This document shows positions 1 through 8,137 of a stretch of 32,610 nucleotides of DNA, piece by piece (positions within the stretch are counted from its first letter, which is position 1; each line of letters begins with the position of its first letter). A model generated the notes under the pieces. It was given only the letters and a program-made list of their open reading frames with translations, was not told where the DNA came from and searched no databases. Position numbers and translations under genes: made by a program. Source of the stretch: Streptococcus sp. (lineage in GTDB: Bacteria > Bacillota > Bacilli > Lactobacillales > Streptococcaceae); the NCBI GenBank assembly GCA_030527925.1, contig JAUMZW010000017.1:1-32610 (forward strand). The letters run 5' to 3'.

Positions 1-698
1 ATGGCAGTACAAAAGGATTTGTTGTTGGACAATATGAACTCGCTAAAAAAGAGGTGAAAGCAGTTTCAAGTCAGACTGAATCAGCGTCTCAAGGTAATTA
101 TAGTATTGTTAATAGAGTTATTTATCTAGATGCTGGACATGGTGGTAAAGATCCTGGGGCTAGTTATTTTGGAGAAAACGAAAAAACGTTAAATTTACAG
201 ATGCAAGAATTGGTTAAAGCACGGTTAGAAAATGCAGGTTATCGTGTGATTACTACTCGTGTTGATGATACTTTTGTTGATTTAATCGACCGTTCTAAGC
301 ATGTCAATAGTACAAACTCGGATTTATTTTTAAGCTTACATTTTAATGCAGGTCCATCAACTAGTAATGGTATTGAAACTTATTATTATGAGTATGATGC
401 AAACTATCCTTCTCGAATTAATCAGAAATATCATAACAATTCTGAGAGATTGAGTAAGAGTGCTGCTTTAGCGAGTGCTATTCAGGATGGGACTGTTTCA
501 GCAACTGGTGCGAAAAATAATGGTGTTCAAAGAAACACATTTGCTGTATTAAGAGAAACAACTGCTCCAGCAGTATTAGTAGAATTAGGTTACATGTCTA
601 ATAAAGAGGAATTTTCAAGGATTAGAACAAAGTCTTATCAAGAAAAATTAGCAAATGGTATAGTTTCAGGTATTAACCGTTATTATAGTACTTTATAG
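1..698 (+). CDS. N-acetylmuramoyl-L-alanine amidase (Amidase_3), 5'-truncated by the window
   Basis: This is the C-terminal catalytic part of a zinc amidase that cuts the bond between MurNAc and L-alanine in peptidoglycan. The frame stays open from base 3, so the gene begins outside the window; the GTG at 54 is only an internal valine codon. Numbered from that codon, the Amidase_3 motifs are complete: DAGHGGKDPGA with zinc ligand H29, E43 in NEKTLNL, H96 in LSLHFNA and the catalytic E177 in VELGYMSN. The visible N-terminal residues do not identify the upstream domain. Secretion and any cell-wall binding domain must be encoded upstream. It converges on mvaA across a shared terminator. The family call is secure; the specific gene name is not. 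Confidence 0.9.
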   Translation, partial: GSTKGFVVGQYELAKKEVKAVSSQTESASQGNYSIVNRVIYLDAGHGGKDPGASYFGENEKTLNLQMQELVKARLENAGYRVITTRVDDTFVDLIDRSKHVNSTNSDLFLSLHFNAGPSTSNGIETYYYEYDANYPSRINQKYHNNSERLSKSAALASAIQDGTVSATGAKNNGVQRNTFAVLRETTAPAVLVELGYMSNKEEFSRIRTKSYQEKLANGIVSGINRYYSTL

Positions 699-708
699 TA
701 TCAAAAAT

Positions 709-738
709 AAAAAGTTCTCAGATTTTTGAGAACTTTTT
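709..738. terminator. Bidirectional terminator between amidase and mvaA
   Basis: A perfect 12-bp stem (AAAAAGTTCTCA at 709-720, TGAGAACTTTTT at 727-738) has a 6-nt loop and is followed by TATTTTTTT. The A-rich left arm gives a U-tract on the minus strand too, so it can serve both convergent genes. It overlaps the mvaA stop codon (737-739). Confidence 0.85.
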
Positions 739-2014
739 ATTTTTTTGAACGGTAAAAATCTAGTATATTTTTAGCATTTTCTATATTCAAAATTGGTTGT
801 TGTAATAATAGAGGGATTAAATTATTAACTTCGTCTTCAGTGGCTCCAGCTAAAAGGATTAATGATTTTGCTTGTAATTTCATGTGTCCAGACTGAATGC
901 CATCTGTCACTAAAGCTTTTAATGCAGCAAAATTTTGAGAAAGACCGATAGAGACAATAATTTCTGCTAATTTTTTCGCGGGAACCTCTTTGAGAAAGAC
1001 ATGACTTAATTGGACAGTTGGGTTTAAACCAATTGAACCTCCTTTTGTAGCGATAGGCATTGGAAGGGTAAGTTCCCCATCTAAAGAGGAATTTGATTCA
1101 TTAAAAGTCCAAGTTGATAAAGCTTCATAGCTACCATTGTGGCTTGCGTAGGAATGACAAGCAGCCTCAATCGCTCTCCAATCATTTCCTGTAGCAAGGA
1201 CTACAGCATCAATTCCGTTAAGAATCCCTTTATTATGAGTAGTTGCACGGTAAGTATCAATTTTAGCAAACTGAGTTGCAAGAGCTATTTTTTGGGCGAT
1301 AGATTTTGCAATTGTTTCATCTCTATGTAGATGCCGTAGTTGAATAGAACATTTAGCAGTTGTCAGAGTTCCTAAAGAATAGTTTGATAAAATAGCCATT
1401 AAGACTTTTGATGACGTTAATTCTTCTAAATAAGGTTTTAGAGCTTCAAGCATTGTATTCATCATATTAGCCCCCATAGCTTCTTTTGTATCAACAGAAA
1501 GATAGCAACTTAGAAAATTTTCTTTAATTTCAACAGATAATGCTCGAGCCCCTCCGCCACGTTTAACAATCGAAGGATATGCTTCATTAGCTAGTTGTAG
1601 AATCTGAGAAGTATGACTTAAAATTTTACTTTTAGCTTGTTCAGGATTTAAAATGTTATAAAGTACAACTTGACCTGTCATTAGACGACCAACGTTACTA
1701 GTTTTAAAACCACCTGAACGTTTAATGATGCCAGTGGCATAATTAGCAGCAGCAACTACTGAAGGTTCTTCTGTTACAAATGGAATGTTATAGTTTATAC
1801 CATCTATTAAGACATCTGGTACAAGTGCATAGGGGAGTGAAAAAGTTGATAAGGTATTCTCGACAATTTGATTTGCTGTTTCCGTTGAAAGCTTTGGAAT
1901 GAGCATATTTGAAACTTCAGACTGGTTAATAATGTGATGAGATAGCAAAAACTCAATTCGTTGATACGGATTGAGTTTTCTAAACTGACTCCAGTTAATG
2001 CGTGATTTGTTCAT
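737..2014 (-). CDS. mvaA: Hydroxymethylglutaryl-CoA reductase, class II
   Basis: Cytosolic enzyme of the mevalonate pathway that reduces HMG-CoA to mevalonate for isopentenyl diphosphate synthesis. The 425-aa length fits the bacterial class II family. Active-site residues are visible: E52 in ENTLSTFSLPYA, K262 in THNKGILNGI, D278 in ATGNDWRAIEA and the late histidine H377 in GIQSGHMKLQA. TEEPSVVAAANYA (81-93) is the conserved CoA-binding region. The ATG lies one base after the mvaS stop, so the two genes are translationally linked and transcribed mvaS-mvaA. The stop codon lies inside the terminator hairpin shared with the amidase. No truncation or frameshift is seen. Confidence 0.95.
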   Translation of the reverse strand: MNKSRINWSQFRKLNPYQRIEFLLSHHIINQSEVSNMLIPKLSTETANQIVENTLSTFSLPYALVPDVLIDGINYNIPFVTEEPSVVAAANYATGIIKRSGGFKTSNVGRLMTGQVVLYNILNPEQAKSKILSHTSQILQLANEAYPSIVKRGGGARALSVEIKENFLSCYLSVDTKEAMGANMMNTMLEALKPYLEELTSSKVLMAILSNYSLGTLTTAKCSIQLRHLHRDETIAKSIAQKIALATQFAKIDTYRATTHNKGILNGIDAVVLATGNDWRAIEAACHSYASHNGSYEALSTWTFNESNSSLDGELTLPMPIATKGGSIGLNPTVQLSHVFLKEVPAKKLAEIIVSIGLSQNFAALKALVTDGIQSGHMKLQAKSLILLAGATEDEVNNLIPLLLQQPILNIENAKNILDFYRSKK

Positions 2015-2015
2015 T

Positions 2016-3185
2016 TTATGATTTCTCTAAATAAATTCTTTGATGTTCTCTAATACTACTTAGATAAAAAGTGTTGGTAAGGTATTCTTTGAAGTCCGCA
2101 TTTCCATTTTCATCTAATTTTGCTTCTTCAAAGAATATTCTTTCATAATCATTTACAGAAAGGGTAATCCTTTCTTCAAGTTTTTTAAATCGGTTAGTTG
2201 ATAAATATTGTTCATAACCTTCAACTAAACTAATAGAAAAAATCTCACTGACGGCTCCGCTTCCATAGCTAAAAAGAGCAATCTTATCATTAGCTTTTAG
2301 GCTTGGACTGTTTTCGAGTAGGGATAATAAACCTAAGAAGAGTGAGGCAGTGTAGATGTTACCAATCTCTTGGCTATATTTGATAGAGTGTTGGAAATTT
2401 TCTTGTATTCTATCAGTAACTTCAGTTGAGACCTCTTTTTTTAGGATTTTTTTAAGACCTTTTACAGCTAATTTAGGAAAAGGTAAGTGAAAACAAAAGG
2501 CAGAAAAGTCAGATAATGTAGCATCATATCTTTTCTGAAATTCAGTCCAGGTACTCGTTAGCATATCTAGATATTGTTTTGTAGAATAGATGCCATTGAC
2601 ATATGGAGTTGTTGAGTAGTTAGGTCGCCAAAAATCCATAATGTCTCTGGTTTGAGCAACAATTTCATCATTGATGATAGCAATTCTTGGTTCATTGGTA
2701 ATGAGCATAGCAACACTACCTGCACCTTGTGTGGGTTCTCCAGCTGATTCAATACCATATTTTGCAATATCTGATGCAACAACTAAAACTTTTGATTTTG
2801 GATTTCTTTGAATATGTAATTTTGCGTAATCAAGTGAAGCGGTTGCACTATAACAAGCTTCCTTCATTTCAATACTTCTGGCAAATGGTTGGATACCTAG
2901 TAGATGATGAAGATAAACAGCTGCAGCTTTACTTTGGTCAATGCCTGACTCGGTTGCAACAATAACCATATCAATTGCTTGACAATCATCTTCAGTTAAA
3001 AATTCTCTAGCAGCAGTTGCACCTAATGTGACAATATCTTCAGTGATTGGAGAGATACTTATGGCATTTAAAATGAGGCCTTCTTTATATTTATTTGGAT
3101 CAATTTGGCGACTTTGAGCTAAATCATCCATGTTTAATTTGTATTTTGAGGTTGCAAACCCAATTTTATCAATACCGATGTTCAT
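2016..3185 (-). CDS. mvaS: Hydroxymethylglutaryl-CoA synthase
   Basis: Condenses acetyl-CoA with acetoacetyl-CoA to give HMG-CoA, the step before MvaA. It is a thiolase-fold protein of 389 aa, the usual size in Gram-positive cocci. The catalytic residues fall at the standard positions: E79 in VATESGID, nucleophile C111 in EMKEACYSATASL and H233 in FCFHLPFPKLA. GAGSVAML (154-161) is the conserved glycine-rich stretch. The ATG at 3185 is preceded by AAAGGG, a reasonable ribosome site. It is the first gene of the mvaS-mvaA unit and is divergent from thyA across a 187-base spacer that holds an extended -10 for this strand. Confidence 0.95.
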   Translation of the reverse strand: MNIGIDKIGFATSKYKLNMDDLAQSRQIDPNKYKEGLILNAISISPITEDIVTLGATAAREFLTEDDCQAIDMVIVATESGIDQSKAAAVYLHHLLGIQPFARSIEMKEACYSATASLDYAKLHIQRNPKSKVLVVASDIAKYGIESAGEPTQGAGSVAMLITNEPRIAIINDEIVAQTRDIMDFWRPNYSTTPYVNGIYSTKQYLDMLTSTWTEFQKRYDATLSDFSAFCFHLPFPKLAVKGLKKILKKEVSTEVTDRIQENFQHSIKYSQEIGNIYTASLFLGLLSLLENSPSLKANDKIALFSYGSGAVSEIFSISLVEGYEQYLSTNRFKKLEERITLSVNDYERIFFEEAKLDENGNADFKEYLTNTFYLSSIREHQRIYLEKS

Positions 3186-3231
3186 TGGTAACCCTTTCTA
3201 ATCTAGTCTTAGTGATTTTACTTCCTATGAC

Positions 3232-3240
3232 ATTTTACCA
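3232..3240 (-). promoter_or_regulatory. Extended -10 promoter for mvaS-mvaA
   Basis: On the minus strand TGGTAAAAT reads as an extended -10 (TGn plus TAAAAT) about 47 bases before the mvaS ATG. No good -35 is present at 17-bp spacing, which is tolerated for extended -10 promoters. Confidence 0.5.
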
Positions 3241-3345
3241 CAAACTAAGAAAAAGAAAGAATAAAAAACTCAATAATTTGATAAGTAAAACTAACTTAAT
3301 TTTAGAAATCATAAAAGTTAATCAGTAGAATATTTAGATAATTTT

Positions 3346-3354
3346 TGATAGAAT
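3346..3354 (+). promoter_or_regulatory. Possible extended -10 promoter for the thyA operon
   Basis: TGATAGAAT is an extended -10 match. It would start RNA near 3361, leaving a 12-base leader that contains the GGAGGA ribosome site (3363-3368) before the ATG at 3373. The -35 region is poor. Confidence 0.4.
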
Positions 3355-3372
3355 AAACATTCGGAGGACATC

Positions 3373-4212
3373 ATGACAAAAGCAGATGATATTTTTAAAA
3401 ACAATATAAATCAAATAATGACAGAAGGTGTCTTCAGTCAACAAGCAAGACCAAAATACAAGAATGGTCAAACAGCTAATTCTAAATATATAACAGGTTC
3501 TTTTGCCTCATATGATTTATCTAAGGGTGAATTTCCAATTACAACTCTCAGACCAATTCCTATTAAATCAGCAATTAAAGAAGTATTTTGGATTTATCAG
3601 GATCAAACAAATGAGTTGTCAGTACTTAATAATAAATATGGAGTAACCTACTGGAATGATTGGGAGGTTGGAGATACTGGGACAATTGGTCAACGTTATG
3701 GAGCTATTGTGAAAAAACATCATATAATTGATACATTGCTAGAACAACTCGAAAAAAATCCCTGGAACAGAAGAAATGTAATTTCATTGTGGGATTATGA
3801 AGCTTTTGATGAGACAGATGGTTTGTATCCATGTGCTTTTCAGACGATGTTTGATGTTAGACAAGTTGGCGATGAAATTTTCTTAGATGCTACTTTGACC
3901 CAACGCTCTAATGATATTTTGGTTGCCCATCATATTAACGCCATGCAATATGTTGCTCTACAGATGATGATTGCAAAACATTTCGGATGGAAGGTTGGTA
4001 AGTTTTTCTACTTTGTCAATAATCTGCACATTTACGATAATCAATTTGAACAGGCAGCAGAATTATTAAGTCGAAAACCAAGTGACTGTCATCCTTATCT
4101 GGTATTAAATGTTCCTGATGGTACAAATTTCTATGATATTAAACCAGAGGATTTTGAATTAAAAGATTATACTCCAGTTAAACCACAATTAAAATTTGAG
4201 TTAGCGATTTAA
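3373..4212 (+). CDS. thyA: Thymidylate synthase (ThyA type)
   Basis: Methylates dUMP to dTMP using methylenetetrahydrofolate and releases dihydrofolate, which the next gene product recycles. The 279-aa protein has all ThyA landmarks: phosphate-binding arginines in NRRNVISLW (132-140), catalytic C154 in [23 protein letters not shown] (177-187) and [11 protein letters not shown] (214-224). Good GGAGGA ribosome site. It heads a co-directional run with dfr, a small membrane gene, clpX and ysxC. The coupling with DHFR links thymidylate synthesis to the folate gene block further along. Confidence 0.97.
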   Translation: MTKADDIFKNNINQIMTEGVFSQQARPKYKNGQTANSKYITGSFASYDLSKGEFPITTLRPIPIKSAIKEVFWIYQDQTNELSVLNNKYGVTYWNDWEVGDTGTIGQRYGAIVKKHHIIDTLLEQLEKNPWNRRNVISLWDYEAFDETDGLYPCAFQTMFDVRQVGDEIFLDATLTQRSNDILVAHHINAMQYVALQMMIAKHFGWKVGKFFYFVNNLHIYDNQFEQAAELLSRKPSDCHPYLVLNVPDGTNFYDIKPEDFELKDYTPVKPQLKFELAI

Positions 4213-4222
4213 AGGAAAGATA

Positions 4223-4720
4223 ATGTTAAAACAAATTGTTGCAATTTGGGCAGAAGATGAAAAGCATTTGATTGGTAAAGAAAATCATCTTCCATGGAAG
4301 TTACCAAAAGAATTACTACATTTTAAAAATTCCACTATGAATCAAGTTCTCTTGATGGGGAGAGTTACTTATGAGGGGATGAACAAGCGTCTTTTACCAG
4401 GAAGACAAACAATCATCTTAACTCATGATAGTAACTATGATGCACCAGGTGCAATAGTGTTAACAAGTGTCTCAGAAGTCTTGGAATGGTTTGACAAACA
4501 AGACAAAACACTTTTTATTATAGGTGGGGCAAGTATATACAAGCTTTTTGAACCGTATTATGATATGATAATACAAACTAAAGTACATGATGTTTTTGAT
4601 GGAGATACGTATCTGCCTGAGATCGATTTTTCTGTTTTTACACAGATTGAGGAGCTATTTTATGGTAAAGATAGTGACAATCATCATGATTTTACAATAA
4701 AAAGATTTAAGAAAAAATAA
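4223..4720 (+). CDS. folA: Dihydrofolate reductase
   Basis: Reduces dihydrofolate to tetrahydrofolate with NADPH and is the target of trimethoprim. It is 165 aa, the usual size. Visible motifs are LPWKLPKE (23-30) with the catalytic acid E30, NADPH-binding MGRVTYEG (45-52) and FIIGGASIY (98-106). Residue 100 is isoleucine, as I recall for trimethoprim-susceptible pneumococcal enzymes; susceptibility is not proven by this. It lies 10 bases after thyA with an AAAGGA ribosome site between, so co-transcription is very likely. It is often named dfr or dyr in streptococci. Confidence 0.96.
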   Translation: MLKQIVAIWAEDEKHLIGKENHLPWKLPKELLHFKNSTMNQVLLMGRVTYEGMNKRLLPGRQTIILTHDSNYDAPGAIVLTSVSEVLEWFDKQDKTLFIIGGASIYKLFEPYYDMIIQTKVHDVFDGDTYLPEIDFSVFTQIEELFYGKDSDNHHDFTIKRFKKK

Positions 4721-4731
4721 CGAGGGAAGAA

Positions 4732-4902
4732 ATGCAAAGAAGTATCTTTGGTGTTTTTACAGCATGTTTGGCAATTATCTGTTTTTTATGTGCCATTCCT
4801 GCTTTTAGGAAAAATAGACACGGTCTAGCTCTAATATTTTTATTGAACGCATTTACAAATTTAGTCAATACAATACATGCTTTTTATGGCATGTTGTTTT
4901 AG
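4732..4902 (+). CDS. Small two-helix membrane protein (56 aa)
   Basis: A short gene between dfr and clpX. The ATG is preceded by GAGGGAAGAA at 4722-4731, a purine-rich ribosome site. The protein has two hydrophobic stretches (about residues 5-24 and 31-45) separated by the basic turn RKNRHG, which suggests a small integral membrane hairpin. It sits 11 bases after dfr and 19 before the chosen clpX start, so it is probably co-transcribed. I recall an unannotated small protein at the same place in other streptococci, which supports a real gene, but no function is known to me. The final motif NTIHAFYGMLF is not recognised. Confidence 0.7.
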   Translation: MQRSIFGVFTACLAIICFLCAIPAFRKNRHGLALIFLLNAFTNLVNTIHAFYGMLF

Positions 4903-4921
4903 AAATTGAGGTATGTTGAAG

Positions 4922-6148
4922 ATGGCTGGAAATAGAACAAATGATGTGAAGGTACATTGTTCTTTCTGTGGTAAAACTCAAGATGAAGTAAAAAAAATTG
5001 TTGCAGGAAATGGTGTTTTTATTTGTAATGAATGTGTGGCACTTACACAAGAAATTATCAGAGAAGAACTTTCGGAAGAATTGATGGAGGATTTAGTTGA
5101 TATTCCAAAACCAAAAGAACTTCTAGAACATCTTAATGAATATGTTATTGGTCAGGAGCGTGCTAAGAAGGCTTTATCAGTAGCTGTTTACAATCATTAT
5201 AAGCGAATCAGTTTTGCTGATGACCAAGATGACGATGTTGACTTACAAAAGTCTAATATTTTAATGATTGGTCCTACAGGTTCAGGTAAAACATTTTTAG
5301 TTCAAACACTTGCTAGGAGTTTAAACGTTCCTTTTGCTATTGCCGATGCTACGTCCTTAACGGAGGCTGGTTATGTTGGTGAAGATGTTGAGAATATCCT
5401 TTTAAAGCTAATTCAAGCAGCTGATTTCAATATTGAAAAGGCAGAACGTGGCATTATTTATGTTGATGAAATTGATAAAATTGCTAAAAAAAGTGAAAAT
5501 GTTTCGATTACACGTGATGTTTCAGGTGAGGGAGTCCAACAAGCTCTGTTAAAAATTATTGAAGGGACAGTAGCAAGTGTTCCTCCACAAGGTGGTCGAA
5601 AGCATCCTAACCAAGAAATGATTCAAATTGATACAAAAAACATTTTGTTTATTGTAGGTGGAGCATTTGATGGTATTGAGGAAATTGTAAAACAACGTCT
5701 AGGTGAAAAAATTATTGGTTTTGGACAAAATACTAGAATGATTGATGAGGGAGCTTCGTATATGCAAGAGGTTATCTCAGAAGATATTCAAAAATTTGGT
5801 CTTATCCCTGAATTTATTGGTCGTTTACCTGTTGTAACTGCATTAGATGAGTTATCCGAGGAGGATTTGGTCCATATTTTAACGGAGCCTAAAAACGCTC
5901 TTGTTAAACAATATCAAGCTCTTTTGTCTTATGATGGTGTTGAATTAGAATTTTCTAAAGAGGCTCTTGAAGCAATTGCTAATAAAGCAATTGATCGTAA
6001 AACTGGTGCAAGAGGCTTAAGATCTATAATTGAAGAAACTATGATGGATGTAATGTTTGAAGTACCTAGTCAAGAAGATGTCACTAAAGTCATTATTACA
6101 AAAGAAGCGGTTGAAGGTAAAGAGAAACCGCTTCTTGAGACAGTATAG
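4922..6148 (+). CDS. clpX: ClpX, ATP-binding unfoldase of ClpXP
   Basis: AAA+ unfoldase that feeds tagged proteins to the ClpP peptidase. I chose the ATG at 4922 (408 aa, beginning MAGNRTND): GAGG at 4908-4911 is about 10 bases from it but almost touches the alternative ATG at 4913, and other streptococcal ClpX proteins begin the same way. Domains: N-terminal zinc domain with C13, C16, C35 and C38; Walker A GPTGSGKT (117-124); pore loop GYVGED (150-155); Walker B IIYVDEID (178-185); RKH loop (226-228); ClpP-docking IGF (265-267); arginine finger region EFIGR (297-301); sensor 2 TGARGLR (361-367). Complete and ordinary. Confidence 0.97.
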   Translation: MAGNRTNDVKVHCSFCGKTQDEVKKIVAGNGVFICNECVALTQEIIREELSEELMEDLVDIPKPKELLEHLNEYVIGQERAKKALSVAVYNHYKRISFADDQDDDVDLQKSNILMIGPTGSGKTFLVQTLARSLNVPFAIADATSLTEAGYVGEDVENILLKLIQAADFNIEKAERGIIYVDEIDKIAKKSENVSITRDVSGEGVQQALLKIIEGTVASVPPQGGRKHPNQEMIQIDTKNILFIVGGAFDGIEEIVKQRLGEKIIGFGQNTRMIDEGASYMQEVISEDIQKFGLIPEFIGRLPVVTALDELSEEDLVHILTEPKNALVKQYQALLSYDGVELEFSKEALEAIANKAIDRKTGARGLRSIIEETMMDVMFEVPSQEDVTKVIITKEAVEGKEKPLLETV

Positions 6149-6158
6149 AGGTATCAAA

Positions 6159-6752
6159 GTGACAGAATTCTTAAATACACATAACGCCTCAATTCTTTTA
6201 AGTGCTGCAAATCAATCGCATTACCCTAAGGATGATTTACCAGAGGTGGCTTTGGCAGGAAGATCAAATGTTGGAAAATCCAGTTTTATTAATACTCTTT
6301 TAGGTCGAAAAAATCTTGCAAGGACATCCAGTAAACCTGGAAAAACACAATTATTGAATTTTTATAATATTGATGATAAGTTGCGTTTTGTGGATGTTCC
6401 TGGATACGGCTATGCTAAAGTTTCAAAAGCAGAGCGTGCAAGATGGGGGAAAATGATTGAGGAGTATCTTGTTAATCGTGAAAATCTTAGTGTTGTTGTG
6501 AGCTTAGTTGATTTTCGCCATGACCCAAGTTCGGAAGATGTTCAAATGTATGAATTTCTTAAATATTATGAAATACCGACAATTATCGTAGCTACTAAAG
6601 CAGATAAAGTACCCAGAGGGAAATGGAACAAACATGAATCTTCTATCAAGAAAAAATTAAATTTTGAAGCTAGTGATAAATTTATTGTTTTTTCTTCTGT
6701 TGATAGGATTGGAATTGATGAGTCTTGGGACACTATTTTGGAATCATTGTAG
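6159..6752 (+). CDS. ysxC: Ribosome biogenesis GTPase YsxC/EngB
   Basis: TRAFAC-class GTPase needed for assembly of the 50S subunit. The start is a GTG at 6159: AGAGG (6147-6151) stands 7 bases upstream, and the 197-aa product then begins [13 protein letters not shown] as in streptococcal homologues. A longer in-frame start inside clpX would add 34 basic residues unlike the family. GTPase motifs: G1 GRSNVGKS (34-41), G2 in PGKTQ (60-64), G3 DVPGYG (79-84), G4 TKAD (146-149) and G5 around FSSVDR. It follows clpX by 10 bases, the common streptococcal order. Confidence 0.95.
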   Translation: MTEFLNTHNASILLSAANQSHYPKDDLPEVALAGRSNVGKSSFINTLLGRKNLARTSSKPGKTQLLNFYNIDDKLRFVDVPGYGYAKVSKAERARWGKMIEEYLVNRENLSVVVSLVDFRHDPSSEDVQMYEFLKYYEIPTIIVATKADKVPRGKWNKHESSIKKKLNFEASDKFIVFSSVDRIGIDESWDTILESL

Positions 6753-6766
6753 ATTAAGGAGATAGT

Positions 6767-6934
6767 ATGGAAAATAAACCCAATCGTTTAATATTCTTTT
6801 TTCCTATCTTATATCTTTTGGGGATTATTTATAATATATCGATTCATAATATTGGCTATGTTATTATTTGGTCCATTTTATTAGTCATTAATGTCTCTTA
6901 TTTGGTTTATTTTTCTAAAAAAATAAGGAAATAA
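6767..6934 (+). CDS. Small membrane protein (55 aa) after ysxC
   Basis: A short gene whose ATG at 6767 has an ideal AAGGAG ribosome site (6756-6761) 5 bases upstream, 14 bases after ysxC. The protein has two hydrophobic segments (about residues 7-22 and 29-49), a short polar link and the basic tail KKIRK, so it is probably a two-pass membrane protein. It is the last gene of the thyA-ysxC run. I do not recognise the family. The strong ribosome site and membrane-like composition argue for a real gene rather than a chance frame. Confidence 0.7.
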   Translation: MENKPNRLIFFFPILYLLGIIYNISIHNIGYVIIWSILLVINVSYLVYFSKKIRK

Positions 6935-6939
6935 TAATA

Positions 6940-6967
6940 TTGATAAATTTTATTATTATGGTAAATA
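6940..6967 (+). promoter_or_regulatory. Candidate promoter in a gene-free stretch
   Basis: TTGATA (6940-6945) and TAAATA (6962-6967) are 16 bases apart, with TG at 6959-6960 making an extended -10. RNA would start near 6974. No downstream gene on this strand exists before the terminator at 7058-7097, so the product would be a non-coding RNA. Confidence 0.35.
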
Positions 6968-6973
6968 CAACGT

Positions 6974-7097
6974 TGTGAATTCATTCTGAAGAACTCACAT
7001 TAAGATATACGGGTTATACTTTAAGTCAGATAAATAAAAAGGATAGTTAACAATTGAAGAAAAGCCCTTAAGGATAATGAACCTTAAGGGCTTTTCT
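6974..7097 (+). ncRNA. Possible small RNA of about 125 nt
   Basis: This interval runs from a candidate promoter to a strong rho-independent terminator. It holds no credible open reading frame: starts preceded by a ribosome site lead only to a few codons. It might equally be the untranslated tail of the ysxC operon. Only transcript mapping would decide. Confidence 0.25.
7058..7097. terminator. Strong bidirectional terminator
   Basis: A perfect 16-bp stem (AGAAAAGCCCTTAAGG at 7058-7073, its complement at 7082-7097) with an 8-base loop. TTTTCT ends the stem on the plus strand and TTTTCTTC on the minus strand. It lies just after the stop of the minus-strand deacetylase gene and ends the plus-strand unit. 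Confidence 0.88.
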
Positions 7098-7106
7098 AGT
7101 AGTATT

Positions 7107-7997
7107 TTAGTTTGATATTTGACTTAGAAGACTTTCTGACGTTGTAGTTGGGAGGATTCGAACACGATTTAGAGAGAGTAAACCATCTGATTTACTGGCT
7201 AATCCTTCGTTTGTTGTAACTCCTAATTTATAATATTGACTAGCTATCGCGAGAGTATTATTAGAATAACGACCAGCTGGATAAGCAATTGCAATGGTGT
7301 CTTGGTTGAAATTTGAATCCAAATAGTTATCAGCTTCTTCCATTTCTTGAGTTGCAATGTTGTCAGTCTCTTTTGATAAATCAGGGTGATTGACCGTATG
7401 ACTTTGCAGAGCAATTCCATTAGAATGCATTTCTTTCATTTGGTCTAAGGTGAGATGGTCAGCTAATCCTTGTTCAGTCATGCCAGTGATAACATTATTA
7501 GTCGCTTTTACTTTGTATTTCTTTAAGATAGGATAGGCTTGTGTGTAAAAATCTTCTAAGCTATCATCAAATGTCAACCAAATGATTTTTTTATTATTGT
7601 TTGGTAATACATTTTCATTTAGAACTTTATAGGCTTCTTCGGGTGTTAAAAAGTAGTAGTTTTCTTTTTTTAGGGCTTTAATATGTGTGTTAAATGTTTC
7701 TGGTGAGACAATGAGATTAGCGTTATTTGCTTCCTCAGGTGCCATATCATGAATAGCATGATACATCAATATTGGAAATTTTATTTCATTGGATTGTTTT
7801 ACCCACTTTACTCTGTGATTTGATTTTGATATTTGTTTTGATGAACTAGGCATGGTAGAAGAATCAGAAGTACTTTTGTTGTTTTTTATGGTTAAGTACC
7901 CTATTAAGGTTGCACAGACTAATAGACAAGCTATCAATAAAATACTGTTTATAATAATGACTTTACTAGTATTTTTCTTTTCGTTTTTTTGTTTCAT
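7107..7997 (-). CDS. Membrane-anchored polysaccharide deacetylase (CE4)
   Basis: A carbohydrate esterase family 4 enzyme that removes N-acetyl groups from an extracellular glycan. It has a cytosolic basic N-terminus, one membrane anchor (about 13-37), a Ser/Lys-rich linker, then the catalytic domain. Motifs: MYHAI (78-82), TFDDS (142-146, with D144 catalytic and D145 metal-binding), SHTVNH (199-204, metal histidines H200 and H204), AYPAGRYS (238-245) and NRVRI (277-281). All core residues are present. The substrate could be peptidoglycan (PgdA-like) or the linkage unit of wall rhamnopolysaccharide (PplD-like); sequence alone does not decide. AAGGAG precedes the ATG, and an extended -10 lies at 8018-8026. 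Confidence 0.88.
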   Translation of the reverse strand: MKQKNEKKNTSKVIIINSILLIACLLVCATLIGYLTIKNNKSTSDSSTMPSSSKQISKSNHRVKWVKQSNEIKFPILMYHAIHDMAPEEANNANLIVSPETFNTHIKALKKENYYFLTPEEAYKVLNENVLPNNNKKIIWLTFDDSLEDFYTQAYPILKKYKVKATNNVITGMTEQGLADHLTLDQMKEMHSNGIALQSHTVNHPDLSKETDNIATQEMEEADNYLDSNFNQDTIAIAYPAGRYSNNTLAIASQYYKLGVTTNEGLASKSDGLLSLNRVRILPTTTSESLLSQISN

Positions 7998-8017
7998 AAT
8001 TTCTCCTTATAACTAAT

Positions 8018-8026
8018 ATTATACCA
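8018..8026 (-). promoter_or_regulatory. Extended -10 promoter of the deacetylase gene
   Basis: TGGTATAAT on the minus strand, a perfect extended -10, lies 20 bases before the deacetylase ATG. The -35 region is weak. It is divergent from the hom promoter. Confidence 0.65.
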
Positions 8027-8083
8027 TCTTGAGAGCTGTAAAGCATTAAGGAAATAGTTGAATAGTACGTATTGTTCTTTTTT

Positions 8084-8092
8084 TGGTATAAT
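8084..8092 (+). promoter_or_regulatory. Extended -10 promoter of hom
   Basis: TGGTATAAT (TATAAT at 8087-8092) is a perfect extended -10. RNA would begin near 8099, giving a leader of about 39 bases that contains an 18-bp palindrome and the AAGGAG site (8126-8131). Confidence 0.7.
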
Positions 8093-8102
8093 AGTAATGA
8101 AA

Positions 8103-8120
8103 TTCTAATTTGAATTAGAA
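8103..8120. promoter_or_regulatory. Perfect 18-bp palindrome in the hom leader
   Basis: TTCTAATTTGAATTAGAA is an 8-2-8 perfect dyad just downstream of the expected hom transcription start. It may be an operator. A stable RNA hairpin is less likely with a 2-base loop and an AT-rich stem. Confidence 0.45.
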
Positions 8121-8137
8121 ATATTAAGGAGAAAGCA

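Noticed and set aside
54..56. GTG at 54 as the start of the amidase gene
   Set aside because: The frame is open to base 3 with sensible sequence, no ribosome site precedes it, and the signal peptide is missing, so the gene starts outside the window.
2567..2965. Open frames on either strand within mvaS
   Set aside because: They are shadows of a well-conserved enzyme, without ribosome sites or recognisable products.
4913..4915. ATG at 4913 as the clpX start
   Set aside because: The GAGG ribosome site ends one base before it, while the ATG at 4922 has proper spacing and gives the family's usual N-terminus.
6057..6158. N-terminal extension of YsxC inside clpX
   Set aside because: The extra residues are basic, unlike the family, and lie in another frame of clpX coding sequence; the GTG at 6159 has its own ribosome site.
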